NCBI GenBank assembly: GCA_026706485.1
Contig: JAPOYR010000011.1
Coordinates: 496,001 to 560,000 of the forward strand
Reading direction: 5' to 3'
Length of the DNA stretch: 64,000 nt
Source of the DNA: Chloroflexota bacterium
GTDB lineage: Bacteria > Chloroflexota > UBA11872
The translations under genes were made by a program, and so were the position numbers. Positions 35,927-45,017 of this stretch are shown piece by piece; within the stretch, counting starts at the first letter, position 1, and every line of letters starts with the position of its first letter. Below the pieces are notes generated by a model that saw only the letters and a list, made by a program, of their open reading frames with translations, was not told where the DNA came from and did not search any database.

Positions 35927-36424
35927 ATGCTCTTGATCTTTGGCGGCCTGCCCGCCGTGGGGAAGACGGCAATTGCCACCGAGTTGGCGCGAGGCATTGG
36001 GGCGGTGCATCTGCGCATCGATTCCATCGAGCAGGCGCTGCGCAACTCCGGCGTGGAGATTTCGGGGCCCGAGGGCTATGTGGTCGCCTATGCGGTCGCG
36101 GAGGACAACCTGCGACTGGGCCACACGGTCATCGCCGATTCCGTAAACCCGGTGGAAATTACCCGAGCCGCCTGGCGAAACGTGGCCGCGCGAGCCAGCA
36201 TTCGCTGCATCCAAGTCGAGGTCGTCTGCTCCGACCGGGCAGAACACCGGCGCCGGGTGGAGTCTCGGAAGTCCGACATCGACGGCCACCGATTGCCGAC
36301 GTGGCGCGAGGTGTACGACCGGGAGTATGAACCGTGGGAGGCCGACGTCGTCATCGACACGGCGCGACAGTCCGTCGAGGTCGGCGTCGCCGCACTGCGC
36401 GAAAGACTGGAAGGTCATGAGTAG
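35927..36424 (+). CDS. AAA-type P-loop kinase (adenylylsulfate/nucleoside kinase-like)
   Basis: 165 residues. Walker A in GGLPAVGKTAIATELA, then LRIDSIEQAL and a DSVNPVE segment as in small zeta-toxin/gluconate-kinase-like P-loop kinases. ATG 35927 (MLLIFGG) is chosen because the P-loop must lie near the N-terminus; the longer frame from 35894 adds only non-conserved residues. Substrate unknown; many such genes sit near HAD and VOC genes, as here. Confidence 0.8.
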   Translation: MLLIFGGLPAVGKTAIATELARGIGAVHLRIDSIEQALRNSGVEISGPEGYVVAYAVAEDNLRLGHTVIADSVNPVEITRAAWRNVAARASIRCIQVEVVCSDRAEHRRRVESRKSDIDGHRLPTWREVYDREYEPWEADVVIDTARQSVEVGVAALRERLEGHE

Positions 36425-36570
36425 GCCATCCAGCCGGCGGCCATCGACGCCGCGCGCGGCGTTGATATCGTCCGCGGAAACGATCCTGGCCCGATGAGCC
36501 ACGGTGCCGTCGGACTCAGCAGCGGCCGTCGGCGATTCCATGAGGCCAATGGCCGACCGAACTGCCTCGC
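36425..36570 (-). pseudogene. Decayed fragment of a second substrate-binding protein gene
   Basis: In the minus frame this gap encodes IGLMESPTAAAESDGTVAH and then DINAARGVDGRRLDGLL, clearly matching IGVMESLTGAGETYGTVAH and EINAAGGVDGRRLELVV of the intact gene at 34507. No start, signal peptide or downstream part is present. It is the remains of a tandem or transposed copy. Confidence 0.75.
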
Positions 36571-36595
36571 CCACGTCCTCGGCGAGGGGTGACGG

Positions 36596-37285
36596 GTGCT
36601 CGATTTCGACCGGTTCCAATGGGTCAGCTTCGACTGCTACGGCACCCTGGTCGATTGGGAGACTGGGATTGTCGAGGCGGTCAGCGAGGTGCTGACGCCT
36701 CGCGGCATTTACAAGTCGAGGGCCGAGATTCTGGCGCTCTTCGCGGATGTCGAGCCGCGGGTGCAGCGGGCGGGCTACCTGGAATACCGCCACGTCTTGC
36801 TTCGTGTGATGGCCCAGATCGGTAGCGAGCTCGGCTTCCAGCCCACCGAGTCCGAGCTGGCGTGCCTGGCCGACTCCCTGCCCCACTGGCCGGTCTTCCC
36901 GGACACGGTGGACGCGCTGCGGGCGCTGCAATCCCGCTTCAGGCTCGCGGTGATTTCCAACGTGGACGACGACCTGTTCACCGGGACGGCCGCGGCGCTG
37001 GGCATCGACTTCGACGCCGTGGTTACGGCGCAGCAGGTCCGCAGCTACAAGCCGGGACTGGACAACTTCCACGCCGCCGCCGCGCGCATGGCCGTGGCCA
37101 CGGATGCCTGGCTGCACGTCGCGGAGAGCCTCTATCACGACATCGCGCCGGCCAACCAATTGGGAATCGCCAGCGTCTGGGTGAATCGCTCGAATCGAGG
37201 CGGTGGCACGCGCCGCGTCGACGCCATTCCGGATCTGGAAGTGCCTGATCTCGCGACGCTGGCGCGGATAATGTGCCCACCGTGA
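36596..37285 (+). CDS. HAD superfamily hydrolase, haloacid-dehalogenase type
   Basis: 229 residues. Motif I is SFDCYGTLVDW (nucleophile Asp), motif II VISNVDDD, motif III lysine in SYKPG and motif IV VAESLYHDIAPA. Overall length and cap fit type II dehalogenase-like HADs. The 2-haloacid residues cannot be confirmed. GTG start with GAGGGG upstream. Confidence 0.88.
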   Translation: MLDFDRFQWVSFDCYGTLVDWETGIVEAVSEVLTPRGIYKSRAEILALFADVEPRVQRAGYLEYRHVLLRVMAQIGSELGFQPTESELACLADSLPHWPVFPDTVDALRALQSRFRLAVISNVDDDLFTGTAAALGIDFDAVVTAQQVRSYKPGLDNFHAAAARMAVATDAWLHVAESLYHDIAPANQLGIASVWVNRSNRGGGTRRVDAIPDLEVPDLATLARIMCPP

Positions 37286-37342
37286 CCGCCGCCGGGCGCC
37301 AGCACCGGGACCTATCGTTGACCTTGGCACGGGACTGATCCC

Positions 37343-37783
37343 ATGACTCCGAAAAGAAGCATTTTCGTGAATCTGGCCGTGAAGGACATGGACAGGTCCG
37401 TCGAGTTCTTCACCGCGCTGGGATTCGAGTTCAATCCCGCGTTCACCAACGACCAGGGCGCCTGCATGATCGTCGGCGAGAACATCTTCGCCATGCTGCT
37501 GGCGGAGAGCTTTTTCAGCAGCTTCATTCCGGGACGGCGGATCGCCGACACGTCGGATACGACCGAAGCATTGCTCGCCGTGTTCCTGGCCGAACTGGAC
37601 GAAGTCGACGCCATGCTCGACAAGGCCGTTGAGGCCGGTGGAACGGCCTTCAGAGAGCGGTCGGAGTTTCAAGGCATGTATGGCGGCGCGTTCCAGGACC
37701 TCGACGGGCATATCTGGGAAATCGGCCACATGGGTCAATCCGCGGCGTCGGATTACCCGCAAGCACCGGAGGACAACTCGTGA
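37343..37783 (+). CDS. VOC/glyoxalase family protein
   Basis: 146 residues. VOC pattern: IFVNLAVKDMDRSVEFFTALGF, then AGGTAFRE and FQDLDGHIWEIGHM with metal-site Glu. Typical unassigned VOC member (lyase, dioxygenase or binding role). Its stop overlaps the next start as GTGA, so the two VOC genes are coupled. Confidence 0.88.
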   Translation: MTPKRSIFVNLAVKDMDRSVEFFTALGFEFNPAFTNDQGACMIVGENIFAMLLAESFFSSFIPGRRIADTSDTTEALLAVFLAELDEVDAMLDKAVEAGGTAFRERSEFQGMYGGAFQDLDGHIWEIGHMGQSAASDYPQAPEDNS

Positions 37784-38244
37784 TGTCGGCATCTTCCAAG
37801 CTCAGCCCGTTCCTCTGGTTCGACGGCCGATCCGAGGAGGCCGCCGAGTTCTACGTCTCCGTGTTCCCGAACTCTCGGATTCTGAGTGTCTCGGCAATCT
37901 CGGATGGCCCCGCCAAAGGCGCAGCGCTGGTGGAGTTCGAGCTCGACGGCCAGAAGTTCGGCGCCGTGGACGGCGGACCGATGTACAGCTTTACGCCGGC
38001 CGTTTCGTTCGTTGTTTCCTGCGACTCGCAAGAGGAGATCGACTACTACTGGGACCGGCTTTCGGAAGGCGGCGAACCGGGCCGGTGCGGCTGGCTGGAG
38101 GACAAATTCGGCCTGTCGTGGCAGGTGACGCCGTCGATGCTTCCCGCCCTGATGCAGGGCAACGCGTCGAAGGTGACGGAAGCGCTGCTGGCCATGGACA
38201 AGATCGACATCGAAACGCTGCGCCGGGCTTCGGAGAGCGGCTGA
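37780..38244 (+). CDS. PhnB-like VOC protein (3-demethylubiquinone methyltransferase-like)
   Basis: 154 residues. KLSPFLWFDGRSEEAAEFYV, DGPAKGAALVEFELDGQ, then CGWLEDKFGLSWQVTPS and LLAMDKIDIETL are standard for the PhnB/3-dmu-9 subgroup of VOC proteins, whose true reaction is unclear. The GTG start overlaps the preceding stop. Confidence 0.9.
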   Translation: MMSASSKLSPFLWFDGRSEEAAEFYVSVFPNSRILSVSAISDGPAKGAALVEFELDGQKFGAVDGGPMYSFTPAVSFVVSCDSQEEIDYYWDRLSEGGEPGRCGWLEDKFGLSWQVTPSMLPALMQGNASKVTEALLAMDKIDIETLRRASESG

Positions 38245-38252
38245 GGCCGCCG

Positions 38253-38882
38253 GTGATCGCTGAGCTTGGCGCCCACCCGAGCGATGGACGGCTGCTGCTG
38301 CACGCGGAAACTCAGGCCGAGTGGCGGGCGTGGCTAGAGCAGAATCACCAAAGTGCGGACGGCGTGTGGCTCGTCTCGTGGAAGAAGGCCACGGGTAGGC
38401 CGTTCATTCCCTATTCCAACACGGTGGACGAAGCGCTGTGCTTCGGCTGGATTGACTCGCGACCCAACCGGGTGGACGACGAACGGGCGATGCGGCTCTT
38501 CACGCCACGGAAACCGAAGAGCCTCTGGTCGCGCATCAACAGGGCGAAGGTGGCGCGACTCGCGGAGCAGGGCCGGATGGCGCCGGCCGGCATGCGAATG
38601 GTCGAGACGGCGAAGGCGAACGGGTGGTGGACGATCGGCGACGAGATCGAGGACCTGGTGATCCCGCCCGACTTGGGTTCGGCCCTGGCCGCCAACGAGA
38701 CGGCGAGGGACTGCTTCGAGCATTTCGCCGCCTCGGCGAAGAAGAGCATCCTCTGGTGGATCAAGTCGGCGCGGAAACCCGAGACCCGGGCCAGGCGCAT
38801 CGCGCAGACCGTCGAACTGGCCGCCGAGAATCGCATGGCCAACCACCCCAAGGGCCGCGACCAGGGGCCGAAACGGCGCTAA
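38253..38882 (+). CDS. YdeI/OmdA-like protein
   Basis: 209 residues. Bacteriocin-protection YdeI/OmpD-associated pattern: WRAWLEQNHQSADGVWLVSW, EALCFGWIDSRPNRVDD, RLFTPRKPKSLWSRIN, and the C-terminal KSILWWIKSARKPETR. The GTG start at 38253 is 8 nt after the previous stop. Part of the same transcript as the two VOC genes by spacing. Confidence 0.85.
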   Translation: MIAELGAHPSDGRLLLHAETQAEWRAWLEQNHQSADGVWLVSWKKATGRPFIPYSNTVDEALCFGWIDSRPNRVDDERAMRLFTPRKPKSLWSRINRAKVARLAEQGRMAPAGMRMVETAKANGWWTIGDEIEDLVIPPDLGSALAANETARDCFEHFAASAKKSILWWIKSARKPETRARRIAQTVELAAENRMANHPKGRDQGPKRR

Positions 38883-38914
38883 CGTTGGGTTGGCATGGCC
38901 GTTCTGGACGCCAC

Positions 38915-40102
38915 ATGATGGTTCGGTCGCTCGTCGTTGCCGCGCTGGCGGCCTTTGTGCTGTTTGCCTGCGGCGAGGACGCATCCGAAACGGCCGAGCC
39001 TCGGGCGCCAGCGGTTTCGACCATCACCGTGCAGACGTCCCCGGCGCCCGCGCAGCCCGTGCCCACCGCAACAGCGGTGCCGTCCCCAGCGGCGACGTTG
39101 GCGGCGATCCCGCCAACACCCGCGCCTTCGCCTGCGTTCACGACTGCCGTGCCGGCGCCAGGCGTCGCGGTCTCCGAATCGCCGGCCGCGGTCGACGCCG
39201 CCAATGCGTTCCTCAACGCGCTCGACTCGGACCAACAAACGGCGGCCGTGCTCGCCTTCGATTCGCCCCTGCGGCCCAACTGGTCCAACCTCCCGCCGGG
39301 CATGACGGGATTCGAGCACAACGGCGTCCGCATCGGCGACCTGGACGACCGGCAAACCGAGCTGATGCATGAGTTCCTGCGGGCGGCGCTCAGTCCCGAG
39401 GGCTACACCAAGGTCGTCGGCATCGTGGGGGCCGAAGACGCGCTGGCCGCAGCGTCCGGACGGCAATTGAGCGCGGACAACTACTGGCTGGCGTTCTTTG
39501 GTGAGCCCACCACGGACGCCCCCTGGGGCTGGCAGTTCGGCGGTCACCACCTGGCCGTGAACGTGACGGTCGTTGACGGGCGCTCGTATCTCTCGCCAAC
39601 GCTGGTGGCTGTCCAACCGGCGTCCTACGAGGTCGAGGGTGCCACCATCGCGCCGTTGGCCGGCGAGGTGCAGGCCGGGCTGGCGCTGATGCACGCGCTG
39701 GACGACGCGCAGCAGGCGGCGGCGCGGGTGCAGCGTCCCAGCGAACTCTGGGCCGGCGCCGGCAGGGACGGCGTGACGCCACCGCTGGAGGGCTCATCCG
39801 CAGCGGGGTGGAGCAAGGCCCAGCGAGCCCTGCTGCTGGACGCGGTCGCGCAATGGATCGGCCTGCTGCCCGCCGCCAGCGCGGAGGTCCGCATGGCCGA
39901 GATTGCGGCAGACGTTGGCGAAACCTATTTCGCTTGGCACGGCGACGTTGACGCCGGCCGGCCCATCTACTACCGCATCCAGGGACCAGCGCTCATCATC
40001 GAGTTCGCCACGCAGAGCAGGTCCGGCGGCGAGCGGGCGCACTACCACTCGATCTATCGCGACCCAACGAACGAATACGGAGCGGCTGCCGCTGCCGGCT
40101 GA
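38915..40102 (+). CDS. DUF3500-domain lipoprotein
   Basis: 395 residues. Lipobox LFAC (C19), a Pro/Ala/Thr-rich stalk, then a DUF3500 domain: AVLAFDSPLRPNWSNLPPG, ALSPEGYTKVVGI, DNYWLAFFGEP, WGWQFGGHHLAVN, and near the C-terminus RAHYHSIYRDPTNEYG. Two ATGs (38915, 38918) are adjacent. Extracellular and membrane-anchored. The function of DUF3500 is unknown. Confidence 0.88.
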   Translation: MMVRSLVVAALAAFVLFACGEDASETAEPRAPAVSTITVQTSPAPAQPVPTATAVPSPAATLAAIPPTPAPSPAFTTAVPAPGVAVSESPAAVDAANAFLNALDSDQQTAAVLAFDSPLRPNWSNLPPGMTGFEHNGVRIGDLDDRQTELMHEFLRAALSPEGYTKVVGIVGAEDALAAASGRQLSADNYWLAFFGEPTTDAPWGWQFGGHHLAVNVTVVDGRSYLSPTLVAVQPASYEVEGATIAPLAGEVQAGLALMHALDDAQQAAARVQRPSELWAGAGRDGVTPPLEGSSAAGWSKAQRALLLDAVAQWIGLLPAASAEVRMAEIAADVGETYFAWHGDVDAGRPIYYRIQGPALIIEFATQSRSGGERAHYHSIYRDPTNEYGAAAAAG

Positions 40103-40258
40103 CCGCATCGAACGAGCTTCCGACCCTGACTACCGGCGATGCTGAGTCCGTCGACGGGGTCGCAGATCCAGCGTCTCCAACTTGGGCGCCGGCGGCGAAT
40201 CCGCCATAATGACTTCCCGTCAACATCGGTTGGATTCGCCTAACGAGGCAGGCACTCC

Positions 40259-41317
40259 ATGACGACGGCATCACCCGCCGTGGCGCAGGCGCCGCGGCTG
40301 ACGACGGACCAGATTGCCCAGTTCAAGCGCGAGGGGTTTCTCGTGCTGCCGGGCGTGGTCGATCCCGAGCTGTGCCGGCAGGCGCGCGACCAGATGTGGG
40401 ACACGATCGCGCAGTACCGGCCCAGCATGCGGCGCGACGATCCCTCCACCTGGACGCCGATCAGCGAGGCGGAAAACGCGAGCTATGTGCGTGAGGAGAC
40501 CGGCGGCGACCCCTACTTTGGCGGCGGGGGGCACCGGTTCTATATCCGCAATGGGGCCGAGGACCTGCTGCTGGACATCGGCGCCCGCGTCGTGTGGGAC
40601 GTCGCCGAGCAGCTGCTGGGCGAGGGCGAGGTGGTCTACCCCGCGGGCCTGGACGCCACCGGCCACACCACGGGGCCGTGCTACCTGACCGAGGGCGCGG
40701 TCAAGGGCATGGAGTCCCACCTGGGCGACAGGACGAGGGAATGGACCGGTCCGCCGACCAATAGGACCGGACCGCTGCGCCTGCCGAAAACCGGTCCCCA
40801 CTGGGTGACGGGCCAGGGCACGCGCGGCATGTATTGCACGCTGCCGAACGGATCGCCCCGCGGACCGAACTATCCCTCCGCCCATTCGGGTGAGGGCATG
40901 GGTTCCGAGAGTCGCTGGAAGGTGCAAACCGCGGTCTACTTCGACGACCTGCCGCTGGGAGCGGGCGGGCTGCACCTGTGGCCCGGCAGCCACGCACGGG
41001 TGTGGGAGGCCTACCGCGAGATCAAGCAGAGCGGCTCGGGCGAGACGTATGACGGCTACAACCACCCCGTGGTGGCCGACATCAAGGCCGACACGGAGCC
41101 GGTGGACACCCACGGTCCGGCGGGCTCGGTGGTGCTGTGGCACTCGATCATGCTGCACATGGCGGGCGTCAACACCTCGAGCGACATCATCCGCCAGGCG
41201 ACGTTGTACGCCTTTGCCAAGACGCCGGAGTCCATGCCGGACGAGAGCGTGGAGAACGAGACCCTCGACGACATCTGGGCGGATTGGTCGGACGAGGTGC
41301 GGGCGGTGGCAGTCTAG
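40259..41317 (+). CDS. Phytanoyl-CoA dioxygenase (PhyH) family protein 4
   Basis: 352 residues, longer than the others because of an insertion between the first strands and the metal site. Seen: IAQFKREGFLVLPGVVDPEL, VYFDDLPLGAGGLHLWPGSH, and the distal His in VVLWHSIMLHMAG. The first HxD is not obvious, so it may use another pair or be catalytically weak. GAGG before the ATG. Convergent to PhyH 5. Confidence 0.85.
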   Translation: MTTASPAVAQAPRLTTDQIAQFKREGFLVLPGVVDPELCRQARDQMWDTIAQYRPSMRRDDPSTWTPISEAENASYVREETGGDPYFGGGGHRFYIRNGAEDLLLDIGARVVWDVAEQLLGEGEVVYPAGLDATGHTTGPCYLTEGAVKGMESHLGDRTREWTGPPTNRTGPLRLPKTGPHWVTGQGTRGMYCTLPNGSPRGPNYPSAHSGEGMGSESRWKVQTAVYFDDLPLGAGGLHLWPGSHARVWEAYREIKQSGSGETYDGYNHPVVADIKADTEPVDTHGPAGSVVLWHSIMLHMAGVNTSSDIIRQATLYAFAKTPESMPDESVENETLDDIWADWSDEVRAVAV

Positions 41318-41342
41318 GCGGTCGGGCGGCCCCTCACCCCGG

Positions 41343-41363
41343 CCCTCTCCCCATGGGAGAGGG
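41343..41363. terminator. Possible bidirectional terminator hairpin
   Basis: CCCTCTCCC-CAT-GGGAGAGGG, a perfect 9-bp stem, lies between two convergent genes (ends 41317 and 41388). It lacks a T-run, so Rho-independent termination is not certain. It also resembles short dispersed GGGAGAGGG sequences elsewhere. Confidence 0.45.
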
Positions 41364-41387
41364 AGTCGGGCCGGCGGTTGATTCGGG

Positions 41388-42251
41388 CTAGCCGCCGGCG
41401 GCTTGCTGCCGCTCGGCGCGGACTTTGGCGGAGAGCGCGGCCAGGTGGCCGTCGTTGGCGAGGCGCTGCTCGAGGTGCCGCATGCGCTCCGGCGAGGCGG
41501 TTTGGAGCATCACGTCGCCGTAGGCGCGCTCCATCTCGTGCCGTGACAGATTGGCCACCGACTTTCGAACGGGCTCCAGGTCGTCGTCGGGTTGCCGCGC
41601 TTGCATGTTGATGGTGAACATGCGCCGCCGCGTGCCGCCCCCGAACGACGCGTGCTTGATCTCGTGATTGAATACCAAGACGTCGCCGGGTTCGGTTTCC
41701 AGCGCAACGGACGGCACCTCGGCCCCTGACAGGCCCCAAGTTTTCTCGGGCAGCGACGTGCGCTCGTCGAGCGGCGTGCGGTAGTAGTCGACGGCGCCCA
41801 ACATCCGCCAGAAGCGGCCGCCCTTGTGGTGGCTGCCCGGAATTACCCGGAGGCTGCCGGACGCGGCGTCCAGCGGATCCAGGTAGAACGCGGTCTTGAT
41901 GGGGAGCTTGGCTCCCCAGCTCGTGTCGGAATGCCAGGGCGTATCGCCGCTGTAGACGTTGCCGTCGCTGGTCATGTAGTTGAAATCCTCGCCGCAGATC
42001 GAGGACCCGATGCCGAGGACCCGCGGGTCGTCGAGCAGCGAGCACAGATACGGGTGCTGGTCGATGAACGGCACCACCACCGTCAGCCGCTCGTCAAGGT
42101 CGTCGGCCGCGCCGTCCAGCCCGCCGCCGTTGGCGGTCCACACGTCGCGGAAGGCGTCGTTGAGCGCGTCGACCTCGTCGCGGAAGAGGCCGCGCAACGC
42201 CAGGTAGCCGAAGGTCTCGAAGAATCGCAGTTGTTGCTCGGTGAGTTGCAT
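41388..42251 (-). CDS. Phytanoyl-CoA dioxygenase (PhyH) family protein 5
   Basis: 287 residues. LRFFETFGYLALRGLFRDEV, iron site in TPWHSDTSWGA, SGSLRVIPGSHHKGG, and the distal His in NHEIKHASFGG, with TRRRMFTINM as the likely 2OG Arg segment. ATG 42251 has GGAGAG upstream and is chosen over an in-frame start at 42278. Standard fold, substrate unknown. Confidence 0.92.
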   Translation of the reverse strand: MQLTEQQLRFFETFGYLALRGLFRDEVDALNDAFRDVWTANGGGLDGAADDLDERLTVVVPFIDQHPYLCSLLDDPRVLGIGSSICGEDFNYMTSDGNVYSGDTPWHSDTSWGAKLPIKTAFYLDPLDAASGSLRVIPGSHHKGGRFWRMLGAVDYYRTPLDERTSLPEKTWGLSGAEVPSVALETEPGDVLVFNHEIKHASFGGGTRRRMFTINMQARQPDDDLEPVRKSVANLSRHEMERAYGDVMLQTASPERMRHLEQRLANDGHLAALSAKVRAERQQAAGG

Positions 42252-42492
42252 GGCGCTCTCCGATCCGCTCGTGCTCACGGCCCACCCCCAAGAATGCTGC
42301 CACCTTCACCGGCGCCGCGCCAGCCGCGGTCTCGCCTGGCTGAGGCACGAACCGCAGTCCCGCCCAGCCGGGCGCCATCATCGGCGCATGTTGGCGCCGC
42401 ACGGGTCTCATTTAGAAACAAGCGTCGTGATATATTGCTTGGCCACTACCGTCGCTTTATTTCTGATTTTCCTTACATGAGAGGAGAACGAT

Positions 42493-42990
42493 TTGACTGA
42501 AATCGACGAAGTCTTGGCAAGCAACGCCAGCTATGCGGCAAACTTCCGCGCGTGGGATTTGACCGCATCGCCCGTGCGCAGCCTTGCGGTGGTGGCCTGC
42601 GCGGACGCGCGCATTGACGTGCACAGAATCCTGGGACTCAAGGAGGGCGACGCTCACGTCATCCGAAACGCGGGAGGCGTGATCACCGACGATGTGATTC
42701 GGTCGCTAATGATTTCCCAGCGACTGCTCGGCACCCGCGAGGTCATGCTCATCCATCACACCGACTGCGGCATGCTGAAATTCCGCGACGACGACTTCAA
42801 GGATGAGATTGAAGCCGAAACGGGGATTCGTCCGGCATTCGCGCTCGAAGCCTTCGCGGATCTCGACCAAAACGTGCGGCAGTCCATCGCCCGAATCCAC
42901 GCCAGCCCGTTTATTCCACACAAAGACCAGATTCGGGGGTTCATCTACGATTGCGCCTCTGGAAAGCTTGCGGAGGTCCTGGATTCATAG
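42493..42990 (+). CDS. Beta-class carbonic anhydrase
   Basis: 165 residues. Zinc ligands C36 (CADAR with Asp38), H89 and C92 (HHTDCG). Converts CO2 and bicarbonate in the cytoplasm. TTG start, decided by GAGGAG 6 nt upstream. About 350 bp downstream, on the same strand, is a SulP-type transporter, as in inorganic-carbon uptake pairs. Confidence 0.93.
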   Translation: MTEIDEVLASNASYAANFRAWDLTASPVRSLAVVACADARIDVHRILGLKEGDAHVIRNAGGVITDDVIRSLMISQRLLGTREVMLIHHTDCGMLKFRDDDFKDEIEAETGIRPAFALEAFADLDQNVRQSIARIHASPFIPHKDQIRGFIYDCASGKLAEVLDS

Positions 42991-43343
42991 TCAACTCATG
43001 GCAGAAGTTTCGGTTTCAATCGATGAATCTAATTGAGTCGTCATTCAATTATTATCCTGCATTTCACCGATGGGATTATTGCATCATCAATGCGAGGATT
43101 ACGGCCGCATTGTCCGTAAAGAAGTTTGGTGCTATAGTTCGGGATCGTTAGGATTGGCGGGGCCGGGCGGTCCGCCATGCGGCAGCGAGGGAGAGGCACG
43201 TTGCCCGCCGTAGCCCCACCCCGGCGAATGGCATCGCTGCAGTCGAATTCCCCGCGCAGCGCTTCCAGCCTCACAGCAACCCCGGTGGAATTCGCGGGTA
43301 GCCGCCGACAGGCGGAAGCGGGGGATCGATCGGGCACTCGGTC
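42991..43343. other. Intergenic region, AT-rich then GC-rich, with promoter candidate
   Basis: The first 150 bp are clearly richer in A and T than the surrounding DNA and hold a sigma70-like promoter candidate at 43110-43138. No gene is supported. The remaining 200 bp would be a long 5' leader of the SulP gene; no riboswitch is recognised. Confidence 0.5.
43110..43138 (+). promoter_or_regulatory. Sigma70-like promoter candidate upstream of SulP transporter
   Basis: TTGTCC, 17 bp, then TATAGT, in an AT-rich stretch. It would start transcription about 200 bp before the GTG of the transporter. It is a visual match only. Confidence 0.35.
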
Positions 43344-44960
43344 GTGAGCTACACCCGCCAGGACCTTCGCGGAGATCTTTTCGGCGGCGTAGCGGCTGCC
43401 GTCGTCGGGTTGCCATTTGCGCTGGCCTTTGGCGTGGCGTCGGGTCTTGGACCAATGGCCGGCCTCTACGGGGCGATCGCCGTGGGATTCTTCGCGGCAG
43501 TGTTTGGGGGCACGCGGTCCCAGATATCGGGGCCCACCGCCCCGATTGCCATGGCCATGGCGGTGGTCGTCGCCACGCACGCCGACAACATGGCCGAAGC
43601 GTTCACCGTGGTCATCATGGCGGGCCTCATCCAGGCGCTCCTGGGCGCCATTCGCGTGGGTCGCTTCGTGGCCTACGCGCCGTTTTCCGTGATCTCCGGA
43701 CTCCTGTCCGGCGTGGGCATCATCATCATCCTGGTGCAGACGCTGCCCTTCGTGGGCGCCCCGGTCGCAATCGGCGGCCCCGTGGAGACGGTGCGTGCGT
43801 GGCTGGAGGCGCGACACGACGTCAACTACAGCGCGCTGGCGATCGCCGTGGTCACGTTGGCGGTGGTCGTGGCGTGGCCCAAGCGGTTGCGGACCTATCT
43901 CCCGCCGACGCTGGTGGCGCTGCTGGCCGGAACGCTGCTCAGCGCGCTGTGGCTCAGCGATTCGCCCGTCATCGGCGACGTGCCAAAGGGCCTGCCGGAG
44001 CTGCAGTTGCCCGACGTGTCCGTCGACGCCCTGGCCGGCGCGGTGTTGCCGGCGCTGATCATCGCCCTGCTGGGAGCGATTGACAGCCTGATGACCTCTC
44101 GGGTCGCCGACTCGATGACGCGCACGCGGCACGACCTGAACCGGGAGCTGATCGGCCATGGCATCGGCAACATGGCCGTGGGATTCGTCGGCGGACTGCC
44201 GGGCGCCGGGGTGACGCCGGGCACCGTGGCGAACCTCCGCGCGGGGGGACGCACGCCGGTTTCCGGCGCATTGCGCGCGGCCATCCTGCTGGCGTTGGTC
44301 CTAGCCCTGGGGCGATACGTCGAGTTCATCCCCCACGCGGCGCTGGCCGGAATCCTGATCAAGATCGGCTGGGACATCATCGATTGGCAGTTCCTCACCC
44401 GCATCCACCGCGTGCAGCCCGAGCACCTGCTGGTCATGGCCGTCACGCTGGGGTTGACGCTGGTTCTCGACCTGGTCACCGCCGTGGCCATCGGCCTGAT
44501 CGCCGCCGCCGTGGCAAGCGCGCGCCAGTTTGAGCGCCTTGACATGGACAGCGTGGTTTCCACGCCGCTACCGGAGCAGAGCGCTGGTCCCGGTTCGGAT
44601 GGCTCGGGCAAGGAGACCTCGTTCGCCGAACGCGTGGGCCTGGTGTCGCTGACGGGGAGCTTTTCCGTGATCTCGGCGAGCAAGCTGATCAATACGATCA
44701 GCGCCGACATTCGCCTGCGCGAGGTCGTGATCCTCGACTTTTCCGACACGGTCTACATGGACGACAGCGCCGCGCTGGTGCTGGAGCGGATGATCGATAT
44801 GGCGATTGCCGAAGACACCACGTGCGTGGTGATGGGACTCGGAGGTCGGGCCGCCATCACCCTGCACGCGCTCAACGTGCTGCGGCGCGTCCCGGCCGAT
44901 CACTTCGTGGCCACGCTGGACGACGCGCAGGCGACCGCGAGACGCTTGCTGGAGAGCTAA
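43344..44960 (+). CDS. SulP family anion transporter with STAS domain (bicarbonate/sulfate)
   Basis: 538 residues. About ten membrane spans, beginning LFGGVAAAVVGLPFALAFGV and including the SulP signature region RSQISGPTAPIAMAMAVV, IALLGAIDSLMTSRVAD and GVTPGTVANLRAGG. The C-terminal STAS domain (VVILDFSDTVYMDDSAAL) is intact. SulP members carry sulfate, bicarbonate (BicA) or other anions. The adjacent beta-carbonic anhydrase favours bicarbonate. GTG start. Confidence 0.9.
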   Translation: MSYTRQDLRGDLFGGVAAAVVGLPFALAFGVASGLGPMAGLYGAIAVGFFAAVFGGTRSQISGPTAPIAMAMAVVVATHADNMAEAFTVVIMAGLIQALLGAIRVGRFVAYAPFSVISGLLSGVGIIIILVQTLPFVGAPVAIGGPVETVRAWLEARHDVNYSALAIAVVTLAVVVAWPKRLRTYLPPTLVALLAGTLLSALWLSDSPVIGDVPKGLPELQLPDVSVDALAGAVLPALIIALLGAIDSLMTSRVADSMTRTRHDLNRELIGHGIGNMAVGFVGGLPGAGVTPGTVANLRAGGRTPVSGALRAAILLALVLALGRYVEFIPHAALAGILIKIGWDIIDWQFLTRIHRVQPEHLLVMAVTLGLTLVLDLVTAVAIGLIAAAVASARQFERLDMDSVVSTPLPEQSAGPGSDGSGKETSFAERVGLVSLTGSFSVISASKLINTISADIRLREVVILDFSDTVYMDDSAALVLERMIDMAIAEDTTCVVMGLGGRAAITLHALNVLRRVPADHFVATLDDAQATARRLLES

Positions 44961-45017
44961 CCCAGCGGCAAGAACCACCCCGGCTGTACGGTCACGCCTG
45001 GAAGTGCTGTGGGTGCA

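Noticed and set aside
35909-37792. Long minus-strand open frame of 627 codons
   Set aside because: It lies antisense to the kinase, HAD and VOC genes, which have clear motifs. Its only meaningful part is the decayed substrate-binding fragment.
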